From Nibribacter ruber (lineage in GTDB: Bacteria > Bacteroidota > Bacteroidia > Cytophagales > Hymenobacteraceae), in NCBI RefSeq assembly GCF_009913235.1, contig NZ_CP047897.1, forward strand, positions 3,037,001 through 3,101,000: 64,000 bases of DNA, in the 5' to 3' direction. The notes under the pieces were generated by a model that was given only the letters and a program-made list of their open reading frames with translations, made no database searches and was not told the DNA's origin. Each line of letters starts with the position of its first letter. Position 1 is the first letter of the stretch. Made by a program: the position numbers and the translations under genes. This document shows positions 1 to 7,844 of this stretch, in pieces.

Positions 1-648
1 TCCGTCAAACAGGTTCACAATGCGGTGGGCAAAGTCGGCGTCTGACGGGGAGTGAGTCACCATGACAATAGTAGTGCCTTGCTCGTTCAACCCGCTCAGA
101 AGTTGCATCACTTCCTGCCCGTGCGCCGAGTCCAGGTTACCCGTAGGCTCATCCGCTAGCAACAGTTCTGGTTTAGAAATCACGGCGCGGGCAATGGCCA
201 CCCGCTGTTGCTGACCACCCGATAGTTGTTGCGGGAAGTGGTTGCGGCGGTGGGCAATCTGCATTTGCTCTAAGGCCTGCTCCACACGCTGTTTGCGCTC
301 TGCGTTGCCAATCTTAAGGTAGATTAAAGGCAGTTCCACGTTTTCATAGACCGTTAACTCGTCAATCAGGTTGAAGCTCTGGAACACAAACCCGATGTGC
401 TTTTTGCGCAGGTTGGCTCGCTGGCGCTCATTGCACTTGGAGATTTCCTGGTCCAGGAAAAAGAACTCGCCACTGCTGGGGTTATCCAACAAGCCAATGA
501 TGTTCAACAAAGTGGACTTCCCACAGCCCGAAGGCCCCATGATGGCTACAAACTCGCCCTTGCGCACATGTAGGTTCACATTGACCAGCGCCGTGGTTTC
601 TACTTCATCTGTGGTGTATTTTTTCTGAAGGTTTACAGTTCTTAACAT
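1..648 (-). CDS. ABC transporter ATP-binding protein, LolD/MacB type (3' end outside window)
   Basis: Cytoplasmic ATPase subunit of a LolCDE/MacB-type exporter that works on envelope substrates. Reading the minus strand from the ATG at 646-648 gives a P-loop ATPase: Walker A GPSGCGKST at residues 38-46, a Q-loop (FVFQSFN), signature LSGGQQQR, Walker B LLLADEPTG and H-loop VTHS. About 216 codons lie in the window, so only the last few residues are missing. It is co-directional with the HlyD adaptor at 1042-2292; an FtsX-like permease is expected beyond the left edge (inference). The 393-bp gap to the adaptor is unusually long for an operon and is filled with interspersed repeats. The family is certain; the substrate is unknown. 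Confidence 0.93.
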   Translation of the reverse strand, partial: MLRTVNLQKKYTTDEVETTALVNVNLHVRKGEFVAIMGPSGCGKSTLLNIIGLLDNPSSGEFFFLDQEISKCNERQRANLRKKHIGFVFQSFNLIDELTVYENVELPLIYLKIGNAERKQRVEQALEQMQIAHRRNHFPQQLSGGQQQRVAIARAVISKPELLLADEPTGNLDSAHGQEVMQLLSGLNEQGTTIVMVTHSPSDADFAHRIVNLFDG

Positions 649-740
649 AGCTCTATTCTTGATTGCTAATTGTTGATTGCTAGTTGTTTTTGGTAGCGCG
701 TATCGTGTATTAAGTAGCACGATTCAATTTGTCTCTTCTT

Positions 741-945
741 CGTCCCCCTTTGAAGGGGGGATGATTTCTTTATCTGATGATTCTCCCCTTGAGGATTACC
801 CAAACGCGAGTTTGAGGTAGCGGGCATAGCCTAGGAGAGGGGTGTTTACATTCCAAACATACTCTCCAACGATTACACCCCTAAAGTCCCCTCAAGGGGA
901 CAATCACTTACTTTGTCATCCCGTGCCTTCAAAGGGGACGAAATG
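741..945. repeat. Cluster of R2-type CCCCTTGAGGGG repeats
   Basis: Four degenerate pieces of the R2 interspersed family lie head to tail here: CCCCCTTTGAAGGGGGG at about 744-760, a long form from TTCTCCCCTTGAGG to GAGGGGTGTTTACA at 781-850, and inverted pieces at 876-905 and 919-942. They occupy the gap between two genes of one operon. No ORF is supported in 649-1000. Confidence 0.8.
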
Positions 946-1000
946 CGTGAACAATTTCTAATTCTTAATTTCTAATTTTTAATTGAAGCTGAAGTAATAC

Positions 1001-1038
1001 CGTTTTTAGCCTGTTTTCCAGAAAGTAGGCCAAAAACG
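1001..1038. repeat. PR1 palindromic repeat
   Basis: 38-bp hairpin, left arm CGTTTTTAGCCTGTTTTC, right arm GAAAGTAGGCCAAAAACG. It begins 4 bp past the stop of the HlyD gene at 1042 (minus strand). Confidence 0.95.
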
Positions 1039-1041
1039 GTT

Positions 1042-2292
1042 TTACTTCAGCTCCAGTCTATCTGTATTATTGTAAGCGTCATAAGAAGAAATCACTACTT
1101 GCTCGCCGGGTTTCAGGCCGTCCAACACCTCATAGTATTCTGGGTTCTGGCGTCCTAGCCTGATGTCGCGTTTGGTCGCAAACTTGCCCGATTCATCTAG
1201 CACGTACACCCAGGAGCCACCAGTGCTCTGGTAAAAACCGCCTCTGGAAAGTAGCACTGCCGGAGCTGGGTCTGACAGCTGTAAGCGTATCTGCAATGTC
1301 TGTCCACGTCTGATACCTTCGGGCACCTTACCGATGAACTTCATGTCCACGGGGAATTTTCCGTTGGTCACTTCTGAGTACACCAGGGAAATCTCCAATG
1401 GGTAGCTCTGGCCGTTGTAGGTGAACTCCCCGCGCTGTCCGGCAAACACCCGGCTCACATAATGTTGGTCTAGTTCTGCCTTCACCTTGAAACCGCTCAA
1501 GTCATCTATCTGCCCAATGATTTGACCTGCCTGCACCGGCGTTCCAAGTTCCACTTGAATAGAAGATAATTGTCCCGAGATGGGTGCTTTGATGTACAAA
1601 TTCTTCAGGTTGTCCTCCATCATTCTCAGGTTGCGGCTGGTGCGGGCGATGGTGGTTTCCAGTTGCGCTATCTGCTGACGGGCGTTGTTCTCCTCAAACT
1701 TCTGTGACTCCTTTTCAATCTGAAACTCGGCTTTGAGGCGCTCATAGTCCCGCTTGTAGTTGAAGAACTCCTGCTGAGAAACGGCTTTGGCCTCATACAA
1801 AGAGATGTTGCGTTGGTATAGGTCTTTGGAGGCATCTAATTGAGCGCCTAACGTGGCCAGTCTCCTGCGCAGGTTGAATTTATTTTGCTGTAAGCTCAGT
1901 TTAGAATTCTGGAGGTTGTTGATAAGATCGTTCATGAGCGTCTCTTGGTTCATGAAGTCTAATACCAGACGGTTGTTGTTGAGCTTCAGGATGGGGTCTC
2001 CTTGTTTCACGGGCTTACCGCCTTCCAGGTATTTCTCTTCTACGGTTCCGCCTTCTACCGCTGGTATTACAATGGTCTTGATGGGGTGCACAGTGCCGTC
2101 AATGGGGATAAACTCCTGGAAGGACCCTTGGCTTACGGTGGCCATGGTAATCTTCTGGCTATCCACGTTCAGCTTAGAGCTGTTGTCGGCGATGGCCAGG
2201 TAGTAGGTCAAGAAAGCAATCACGCCCACCGCCAAAGTAAGCAAGGCTATTTTCTTGGGTGTCCAGCGTTTCTTCTCAATAATGCGGTCCAT
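1042..2292 (-). CDS. HlyD-family periplasmic adaptor (membrane fusion protein)
   Basis: 416-residue membrane fusion protein expected to bridge an inner-membrane ABC permease to an outer-membrane channel. It has a short cytoplasmic N-terminus, one membrane segment at about residues 14-36, a biotinyl-lipoyl half (VKQGDPILKLNN), a long alpha-helical coiled coil at about 115-235, the second lipoyl half (YIKAPISGQLSSIQVELGTP), then beta-barrel and membrane-proximal domains ending GLKPGEQVVISSYDAYNN. The length is normal for the family. It is the first gene of the operon with the ATPase at 1-648. A sigma-54-like promoter and two tandem dyads upstream match those before the response regulator at 7993, so it is probably activated by that two-component system. 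Confidence 0.93.
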   Translation of the reverse strand: MDRIIEKKRWTPKKIALLTLAVGVIAFLTYYLAIADNSSKLNVDSQKITMATVSQGSFQEFIPIDGTVHPIKTIVIPAVEGGTVEEKYLEGGKPVKQGDPILKLNNNRLVLDFMNQETLMNDLINNLQNSKLSLQQNKFNLRRRLATLGAQLDASKDLYQRNISLYEAKAVSQQEFFNYKRDYERLKAEFQIEKESQKFEENNARQQIAQLETTIARTSRNLRMMEDNLKNLYIKAPISGQLSSIQVELGTPVQAGQIIGQIDDLSGFKVKAELDQHYVSRVFAGQRGEFTYNGQSYPLEISLVYSEVTNGKFPVDMKFIGKVPEGIRRGQTLQIRLQLSDPAPAVLLSRGGFYQSTGGSWVYVLDESGKFATKRDIRLGRQNPEYYEVLDGLKPGEQVVISSYDAYNNTDRLELK

Positions 2293-2329
2293 GATTCTTG
2301 GGGTTGACTTTTATGGTCACTCTCTTTTA

Positions 2330-2345
2330 TCCAATAGCTGTGCCA
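2330..2345 (-). promoter_or_regulatory. Sigma-54-type (-24/-12) promoter of the HlyD operon
   Basis: On the minus strand the sequence reads TGGCACAGCTATTGGA. The GG doublet and the -12 element TTGGA are separated by the 10 bp expected of a -24/-12 promoter (consensus TGGCAC-N5-TTGCW; one mismatch, G for C). The start codon is about 40 bp downstream, and two tandem dyads sit about 70 bp upstream, as for enhancer-dependent promoters. Confidence 0.6.
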
Positions 2346-2396
2346 TTTTTATAAATGCCTGAAAACCAACCGTAAACAAAGGTGTGGTTTTGCAGA

Positions 2397-2436
2397 GTGT
2401 GCGCCAGCGGACACTCTCACGTTCACGCCTGAACAC
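2397..2436. promoter_or_regulatory. Tandem 18-bp dyads, probable enhancer-binding-protein sites
   Basis: Site A at 2397-2414 is GTGTGC-N6-GGACAC; site B at 2419-2436 is ACGTTC-N6-GAACAC. A 4-bp spacer puts the centres 22 bp apart, about two helical turns. The same two-site layout with the same spacing occurs at 7845-7884, before the sigma-54 response regulator. Binding by that regulator is inferred from this. Confidence 0.65.
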
Positions 2437-2466
2437 ATCTGCGGTCAATGGCACAGCGGCAAGAAC

Positions 2467-2504
2467 CGTTTTTGGCTTCTTTTTCAGAAATGAGGCCAAA
2501 AACG
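2467..2504. repeat. PR1 palindromic repeat
   Basis: 38 bp from CGTTTTTGGC to GGCCAAAAACG, upstream of the HlyD operon control region. Confidence 0.93.
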
Positions 2505-2551
2505 AAAGGGCTGTTTTTTCGCTCTCCGTCTGTTAATACCCTCCCTCTTTT

Positions 2552-2795
2552 GTCGTCCTGAAAGGACCTTATGGGCGAACCAGATAAACCCTGCCAAATG
2601 CAGATTCTCCCCTTGAGGATTGCCCAAACGAGAGTTTGAGGCAGCGAGCGCAGCTCTGAAGAGGGGTGTTTACATCAGCAGATAAACCCAGCCAGAGAAA
2701 GCAATGCGGTCTCTATAGGGTAATCAATATTTGGTGGTAATAGCATCCATAGCAACCGCCTGTCTAGTTTGCTCCCAAGATCCTTTCAGGATGAC
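2552..2795. mobile_element. MITE-like element with 33-bp R3 terminal inverted repeats, carrying an R2 copy
   Basis: The left end begins GTCGTCCTGAAAGGACCTT and the right end (2763-2795), reverse-complemented, begins GTCATCCTGAAAGGATCTT. The 33-bp ends match at about 26 positions. An R2 repeat lies inside at 2601-2674. No coding capacity is seen in the 244 bp. A second element with the same ends, but PR1 cargo, lies at 46533-46800. No transposase is present, so mobility is inferred. Confidence 0.6.
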
Positions 2796-2911
2796 AAATA
2801 GTGTGATTAGTACTGTGGGTCATTTGCTTGCTGGTGATAGTACACAGCTAAGGCGAGGACTTCCTGCAAAGAGGCAAAAAGAAACTTCATGAAACTTTTA
2901 AATGCTAATAC

Positions 2912-2941
2912 TTGTATATACAATAAATGTACATACATTTG
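2912..2941 (+). promoter_or_regulatory. Bacteroidota-type promoter overlapped by a palindromic operator, upstream of yceI
   Basis: TTG at 2912-2914 and TACATTTG at 2934-2941 (a perfect TANNTTTG -7 element) are separated by 19 bp, the usual Bacteroidota spacing. The spacer is nearly filled by an imperfect palindrome at 2913-2937 running from TGTATATAC to TGTACATACA. A repressor bound there would block RNA polymerase. A MarR-type regulator is the usual partner of such genes, but none is encoded nearby. Confidence 0.6.
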
Positions 2942-3004
2942 TTTATTCTTTCGGGAGAACGAAAGCGAAAAGAGATTTTTAAAACTACATAAAAACACAA
3001 GACT

Positions 3005-3541
3005 ATGGCAACTACAAAATGGGCAGTAGACCCAATGCACTCAGAGGTTCAGTTCAAAGTGAAACACCTCATGATTACCACCGTGACCGGTTATTTCCAG
3101 AGCTTCAACGTGGAGGCTGAGACGGCAGATGAGACCTTTACCAGCGCCAACAAAGTGACCTTTACGGCAGACGTGAATTCCATCAGCACCAACAACGAGC
3201 AACGTGACACCCACTTGAAGTCAGCTGATTTCTTTGACGCAGACACGCACGGCCAAATCAAATTTGAAGGCAATAACTATGAGCAAGTAGGCGGTGAGGA
3301 TTACCTTCTGCACGGCGACCTGACCATCAAAGGCATCACCAAGCCCGTGACCGTGAAAGTAGAGTTCGGTGGTATCGTGGTGGACCCATACGGCCAGACC
3401 AAAGCTGGTTTTACTGTGACTGGCAAAATCAGTCGCAAAGAGTTCGGGTTGACCTGGAACGCCGTTACGGAGGCTGGAAGCGTGGTAGTGAGCGATGAGA
3501 TTAAACTACAGGCAGAGATTCAGTTAGTGAAACAAGCCTAA
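3005..3541 (+). CDS. YceI family protein
   Basis: 178-residue YceI-like lipocalin-fold protein, a family that binds polyisoprenoid-type lipids such as quinones. The N-terminus WAVDPMHSEVQFKVKHLMI, the central DGDLTIKGITKPV-like strand (seen as LHGDLTIKGITKPVTVKVEF) and the ending KEFGLTWNAV are typical. No signal peptide is visible, so a cytoplasmic location is likely, unlike exported E. coli YceI. It is the first gene of a six-gene co-directional run to 7249, following a promoter overlapped by an operator-like palindrome. With pirin, ring-cleavage dioxygenase and carboxylesterase genes next in line, a role in quinone or electrophile stress is the best inference. Confidence 0.92.
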   Translation: MATTKWAVDPMHSEVQFKVKHLMITTVTGYFQSFNVEAETADETFTSANKVTFTADVNSISTNNEQRDTHLKSADFFDADTHGQIKFEGNNYEQVGGEDYLLHGDLTIKGITKPVTVKVEFGGIVVDPYGQTKAGFTVTGKISRKEFGLTWNAVTEAGSVVVSDEIKLQAEIQLVKQA

Positions 3542-3551
3542 TACTGGGCGT

Positions 3552-3589
3552 CGTTTTTGGCCTGTTTCTGAGAAAATAGGCCAAAAACG
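3552..3589. repeat. PR1 palindromic repeat
   Basis: 38 bp, CGTTTTTGGCCTGTTTCTG to TAGGCCAAAAACG, between yceI and pirin, inside the operon. A co-transcript would carry it as an internal hairpin. Confidence 0.95.
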
Positions 3590-3647
3590 GAAAAGCCTGA
3601 ACATCAGACCAAACCTACGTCCGTACAACCATCCAAACAGCGACCGC

Positions 3648-4358
3648 ATGCAAGTAGAAAGATTCAATCCTGCAGACAGAGGCCTCAAAGACATAGGCTG
3701 GCTGAAGAGCAATTTCGTGTTCAGCTTCTCTGGCTACCAGAATCCGGTGCGGAGTGGGTTTGGGTTGTTGCGCGCGTTCAACGATGACTTTGTGCAACCG
3801 GAGAATGGTTTTGGCCTGCACCCGCACGCCAACATGGAGATTATCTCTGTGATGCTGGCCGGTTCCATGAGCCACATTGACTCACTTGGCTACAAAGAGA
3901 CTGTGCACAAAGACTGGGTGCAGATTATGAGTGCGGGCAGTGGTTTGCGCCATGAGGAGCACAACGTGGGCCAGGATGAGGTGAATTTCCTGCAAATCTG
4001 GATTGAGCCCAAACTACAGAACATCACGCCCCGCTACCAGCGTCGTCATTTCCCGGAGGCAGACCGCAAAAACCAATTGGTCACCATTGTGAGCCAAGAG
4101 GAAGGCACTGCCCACTGCTGGATTAACCAAAACGCGAAGCTCTCTCTAGGCTTCTTTGAGTCGGGGCAAACCGCTAGTTATTCTTTTAACCCGGTGAACA
4201 AAGCGGTGTTCATCTTTAACATCAGCGGGACATTGGAAGTGAACGGAGAACAGCTCACTAACCGCGAGGCCCTGGGCATCTGGGACACCGCGCAACTGGA
4301 TTTCACCATCTCACAAGAGAGCCGATTTCTGCTCATAGAAACACCTATCAACCACTAA
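3648..4358 (+). CDS. Pirin family protein
   Basis: 236-residue bicupin. The N-terminal cupin holds the pirin metal site: HPHANMEII (two His), then HIDS, and SGSGLRHEEHN supplying the last His and Glu. Some bacterial pirins are quercetin 2,3-dioxygenases, others act as redox-responsive iron proteins; the sequence alone does not decide. The second half (about residues 130-236) is the non-metal cupin. The ATG at 3648 gives the standard N-terminus. It lies 107 bp after yceI with a PR1 hairpin between, and 15 bp before the dioxygenase gene. Confidence 0.92.
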   Translation: MQVERFNPADRGLKDIGWLKSNFVFSFSGYQNPVRSGFGLLRAFNDDFVQPENGFGLHPHANMEIISVMLAGSMSHIDSLGYKETVHKDWVQIMSAGSGLRHEEHNVGQDEVNFLQIWIEPKLQNITPRYQRRHFPEADRKNQLVTIVSQEEGTAHCWINQNAKLSLGFFESGQTASYSFNPVNKAVFIFNISGTLEVNGEQLTNREALGIWDTAQLDFTISQESRFLLIETPINH

Positions 4359-4373
4359 GCATCTACTACCACT

Positions 4374-5309
4374 ATGGAAACTAAAATATTAGGCCTGCAC
4401 CACATCACGGCCATCGCCGACAAGGCCAAAAGCAACCTTGATTTCTACACCCAAATACTAGGCTTGCGCCTGCTTAAAAAGACCGTCAATTTCGATGACC
4501 CCGGCACCTATCATTTGTACTACGGCGATGAAAAAGGAAGCGCGGGTACTATCCTGACGTTCTTCCCGTATGAAGGCGCCCGCCGTGGAAGCGCCGGTAC
4601 CGGCATGGCCACCAACATCGGCTACTCGGTGCCCGAAGGAAGCTTTGACTTCTGGATGAAGCGCTTCGAGGACCACAACGTCATCTACAACAAACCGTCA
4701 GAGAAGTTTGGGGAGAAGTACCTGACGTTCCTGGACCCAGACGGACTGAAGTTGGAGCTGGTTATCCCTAAGAACCAGGACAACCGCACTCCTTGGGTTA
4801 CGGATGAAGTGAGCGCCGAGGTAGCCACCAGAGGTTTCCACAGCGTTACCTTGACCTTGAAAGACATCAAAGCCACCGCCACTATCTTGAGCGATATCTT
4901 TGGCTACACTTTGCAGGAGAAAAGCGGTAACCGTTACCGTTACATAACCGATGCCGTGGAGCACGCCTCTATCATTGATTTGGTGGAACTGCCTAATGAG
5001 GCCAGAGGCATCGGAGGGGCCGGTACCAACCACCACATCGCTTTCCGGGTGAAGGACGAGGCCACGTTGATGGAGTTCCGGAAGAAAGTAGCGGGCGCCG
5101 GGCATAACATCACAGAGAAGATTGACCGCAATTACTTCTACTCTTTGTATTTCAGGGAGCCGGGCGGAGTGTTGTTTGAGATAGCCACGGACAACCCGGG
5201 CTTCGGGATAGATGAGGAGTGGGATAAACTGGGTTCTAACCTCTTGTTGCCTACGCAGTACGAAGCCAGCAGAGCCAAAATTGAAGCCGTCCTGCCGAAG
5301 TTAGACTAA
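4374..5309 (+). CDS. mhqO: Ring-cleaving dioxygenase, MhqO/MhqA type (glyoxalase fold)
   Basis: 311-residue vicinal-oxygen-chelate protein with two tandem glyoxalase-like modules. Module 1 opens GLHHITAIADKAKSNLDFYT with the metal His; module 2 contains TRGFHSVTLTLKD, NHHIAFRVKDE and FREPGGVLFEIATD, where His and Glu ligands are expected. The closest known group is MhqO/MhqA, the hydroquinone-type extradiol dioxygenases that detoxify quinones in Bacillus under MhqR. The downstream esterase matches MhqD, supporting the assignment. The start ATG lies 15 bp after pirin, so co-transcription is very likely. Confidence 0.88.
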   Translation: METKILGLHHITAIADKAKSNLDFYTQILGLRLLKKTVNFDDPGTYHLYYGDEKGSAGTILTFFPYEGARRGSAGTGMATNIGYSVPEGSFDFWMKRFEDHNVIYNKPSEKFGEKYLTFLDPDGLKLELVIPKNQDNRTPWVTDEVSAEVATRGFHSVTLTLKDIKATATILSDIFGYTLQEKSGNRYRYITDAVEHASIIDLVELPNEARGIGGAGTNHHIAFRVKDEATLMEFRKKVAGAGHNITEKIDRNYFYSLYFREPGGVLFEIATDNPGFGIDEEWDKLGSNLLLPTQYEASRAKIEAVLPKLD

Positions 5310-5348
5310 GGCTTAATAACAAGAAGTTTTACAACCGAATCCTTTAAC

Positions 5349-5984
5349 ATGTACACCCATCAGAAGAACGTCATCACCGCCGGTAAGCCCTTAACCCCAG
5401 ACAGCAAGGTCCTGGTCATGGTTCATGGCCGGGGCGCCACGGCCCAAAGCATTTTGGAACTGGCCAACCATTTGCCGGTAGAGGAGTTTGCCTTGTATGC
5501 CCCGCAGGCCACCCAGCACAGTTGGTACCCGTACAGCTTCATGGCGCCCGCAGACCAGAACCAGCCCGCCTTAGACTCGGCGTTGGAGCAATTAGATGAC
5601 CTGGTGACCGGTCTGCTTGCGCAAGGCGTGAAGAGCGAGAACATCTATTTGCTAGGCTTCTCTCAGGGTGCCTGTCTTTCCTCTGAATATGCCACCCGTC
5701 ATGCCAAACGCTACGGCGGACTGATGCTCTTCACCGGCGGATTGATTGGTCAACAACTCGAGACAAGTAGCTATCAAGGAGACTTCGCAGGGACGCCAGT
5801 TTTAATCACTACTGGTGACCCAGACCCACACGTGCCGGTGAGTAGGGTGGAGGAGACGGTAATCATCATGGAAAAAATGGGCGCGAAGGTGACTCAGAAA
5901 ATTTACAAAGGCCGTCCGCATACCATCTTGCAGGAAGAGATTACCTTGGCCAAAGAAATTCTGTCTTCACCAACTGCTCGCTAA
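5349..5984 (+). CDS. mhqD: Alpha/beta hydrolase, MhqD-like phospholipase/carboxylesterase
   Basis: 211-residue carboxylesterase of the small phospholipase/thioesterase family. The nucleophile elbow is GFSQGA (Ser in GXSXG), preceded by the oxyanion segment VMVHGRGATAQS. The acid is probably Asp in TTGDPDPHVPVSR and the base His in GRPHTILQEE. The length fits single-domain cytosolic enzymes. In Bacillus, mhqD is co-regulated with mhqO-type dioxygenases; here they are adjacent with a 39-bp gap. The natural substrate is not deducible. Confidence 0.88.
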   Translation: MYTHQKNVITAGKPLTPDSKVLVMVHGRGATAQSILELANHLPVEEFALYAPQATQHSWYPYSFMAPADQNQPALDSALEQLDDLVTGLLAQGVKSENIYLLGFSQGACLSSEYATRHAKRYGGLMLFTGGLIGQQLETSSYQGDFAGTPVLITTGDPDPHVPVSRVEETVIIMEKMGAKVTQKIYKGRPHTILQEEITLAKEILSSPTAR

Positions 5985-5989
5985 TTCTC

Positions 5990-6268
5990 ATGGACTTGAA
6001 CATTACTAACAACGAGGCCACGCATCGGTTTGAAACCGAAGTGGAAGGCCACACCGTGCACATTGAGTATAAATTGAAACCCGGCGTGATGACCGTTCTG
6101 CACACCATTGTACCTAAAGAACTGGAAGGCCGGGGCATTGCCGGCGCCATGATCAAATACGTGCTGGATTACATTGCCGAAGAAAACTTACAGGTAGTGC
6201 CCTTGTGTCCCTACATGGCATCTTATCTCAAAAAGCACCCCGAATACCAATATATGATAAAGCCGTAA
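5990..6268 (+). CDS. Small GNAT-like N-acetyltransferase (YjdJ/GtlN type)
   Basis: 92-residue single-domain protein of the Gcn5-related YjdJ-like family. The acetyl-CoA binding loop appears as ELEGRGIAGAMIKYVLDY, and the C-terminus VVPLCPYMASYLKKHPEY is highly typical. It starts 6 bp after the esterase stop, so it is translationally close to that gene. Members of this short family lack a clear acceptor site, and their substrate is unknown. Its place in the probable quinone-stress operon suggests a role in repairing or conjugating stress products, which is only inference. Confidence 0.88.
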   Translation: MDLNITNNEATHRFETEVEGHTVHIEYKLKPGVMTVLHTIVPKELEGRGIAGAMIKYVLDYIAEENLQVVPLCPYMASYLKKHPEYQYMIKP

Positions 6269-6298
6269 AACAAGAATGTAAACCCTAACTCGTCTGGT

Positions 6299-7249
6299 AT
6301 GGCCTGTCACGTTGATTTCAAAGGAGAGCAGTTGGTGCCGGTGGCCGAGGGGCAGACCTTGTTAAACGCGTCTTTAAAGGCGGGCATTCCGCATTACCAC
6401 GCCTGTGGAGGAAAGGGGAGGTGTACTACCTGCCGGGTGCGGGTGCTAGCCGGACAGGAACACCTCACCCCAGAAACCGATGCTGAGAAAACCATCAGGG
6501 CGGTGCGCCATTTTCCGGGTAACGTACGCTTGGCATGTCAGGCGCAGGTCACTGGGCCAGACGTGCAGGTGCAACGCCTCATCAAAGACGATGCAGACCG
6601 TTTCATCTTCATCAATGGAGAGCAGGAGAACATTACTGAGGTCACGGGCGAGCGCCGGAAAATGGCTTTGTTCTTCATTGACATCCGCAATTTCACGCCC
6701 TTTATAGAAGCGCATTTGCCGTTTGACGTCATCCACATCATGCGCCGTATGTTCAGTCTCACACGCAACGCCATTGAGCAGTATGACGGCAGAATCATAG
6801 ACACCGCCGGCGATGGTTTATACGCCGTCTTCGGGATGGATACTAAAATCAAGAAAGCCACCGAGTCTGCCGTACTGGCGGGCCTCAAGATTCTGGAGGA
6901 CGTCAAAATCTTCAACAACACCTACATGCGCCCCTACTTCAACCATAATTTTGAGGTGGGCATAGGCGTGCACGTGGGTAAGGTTATTTACGGGAACGTG
7001 GGCATTGGGCTGAACAACAACCTCACCGTGATGGGCTACCCCGTGAACATAGCCGCCCGCTTGCAAGCCGCTACCAAGGAAGTGAACAATAGCTTCGTGA
7101 TTTCACAGCGGGCCTATAGTCTGCTCAAGAACCCACCGTACTCCATGGACAGCACCATGCTCAGCCTCAAAGGCGTCCGCACAGAGTTTGAAGTGCAACT
7201 CATTGGTAAGCCTTATCAATACTCCAACGCATCGGCGCAAACCCAGTAG
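6299..7249 (+). CDS. Ferredoxin-adenylate/guanylate cyclase fusion protein
   Basis: 316-residue fusion. Residues 1-95 are a plant-type [2Fe-2S] ferredoxin with cluster ligands C36, C42, C45 and C80 (ACGGKGRCTTC, then RLAC). Residues about 118-300 are a class III nucleotide cyclase: metal-binding aspartates in FFIDIRNFT and DTAGDGLYAVFG, and the transition-state region VNIAARLQ. The usual Asp before the VN motif is replaced (LTVMGYPVN), so ATP or GTP preference is uncertain. The layout suggests a cytosolic cyclase gated by redox state. It ends the six-gene run that starts with yceI, 30 bp after the GNAT gene. Confidence 0.9.
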   Translation: MACHVDFKGEQLVPVAEGQTLLNASLKAGIPHYHACGGKGRCTTCRVRVLAGQEHLTPETDAEKTIRAVRHFPGNVRLACQAQVTGPDVQVQRLIKDDADRFIFINGEQENITEVTGERRKMALFFIDIRNFTPFIEAHLPFDVIHIMRRMFSLTRNAIEQYDGRIIDTAGDGLYAVFGMDTKIKKATESAVLAGLKILEDVKIFNNTYMRPYFNHNFEVGIGVHVGKVIYGNVGIGLNNNLTVMGYPVNIAARLQAATKEVNNSFVISQRAYSLLKNPPYSMDSTMLSLKGVRTEFEVQLIGKPYQYSNASAQTQ

Positions 7250-7261
7250 AATTATGCAAAC

Positions 7262-7299
7262 CGCTTTTGGCCTCTTTTCTGGAAAACAAGCCAAAAACG
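7262..7299. repeat. PR1 palindromic repeat
   Basis: 38 bp, CGCTTTTGGCCTC to AAGCCAAAAACG; begins 12 bp after the cyclase stop. Confidence 0.93.
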
Positions 7300-7748
7300 C
7301 ATCAGCACTATCTCTTCTCCCTGAGGGAGAAGGTTAGGATGAGGGGGGCAGCGTTCCATATTGTAGAGACCAGGCACCGCCTTGTCTCCCTCGCATTACT
7401 GATTTTCTCTATCTATGTAAACACCCCCTTCGCCCCCCTCAAGGGGGGAGTCTGCAGCTTGAGACGTCCTTGGCGCAGACGCTCGCAGGAGCTTCGCACG
7501 CTTCGAGATCTTTTGAGTAAAGGCAGTTCTAAGCCGCAGCGCCCTAGTCATCCCTAACCCCTTGCAAGGGGACGAAATACGCAGTCCTTGGAGAGACCAG
7601 GCACCGCCTTGTCTCCCGCGAATACCTGATTAACGATGCGTTCGGACAGCCATGGTTTGCCTTATATCTTTTCGCCTTCCTATTGGAGTCTGGAGACTCC
7701 ACCCACCGCACGTCAAGAGTCCGGAGACTCGCGCCATAGGACAATCTC
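7300..7748. repeat. Gene-free repeat region: R5 pair, R2 copies and a CTCCCTGAGGGAG palindrome
   Basis: No gene is supported. It holds CTTCTCCCTGAGGGAGAAG at 7314-7332, R5 copies (AGAGACCAGGCACCGCCTTG) at 7366-7388 and 7592-7614, an inverted R2 at 7416-7453 and a degenerate R2 near 7546-7575. A stretch at 7458-7505 (GGCGCAGACGCTCGCAGG) resembles 27660-27682. Small ORFs here are read through repeats. Confidence 0.75.
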
Positions 7749-7786
7749 CGTTTTTAGCCTCTTTTGAAGAAAACAGCCCAAAAACG
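7749..7786. repeat. PR1 palindromic repeat
   Basis: 38 bp, CGTTTTTAGCCTC to CAGCCCAAAAACG, upstream of the response-regulator control region. Confidence 0.94.
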
Positions 7787-7844
7787 ATTCTCCAAACCCG
7801 AACAACGAGTAACCCAAAACGATCCTCAACCAAGCGGACAGAAA

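Noticed and set aside
7267-7557. Short ORFs starting MASFLEN-PKT or MACFLEN-PKT (also near 2499, 20839, 22984 and elsewhere)
   Set aside because: The recurrent peptide is just the translation of a PR1 repeat; the ORFs run on into non-conserved repeat DNA.
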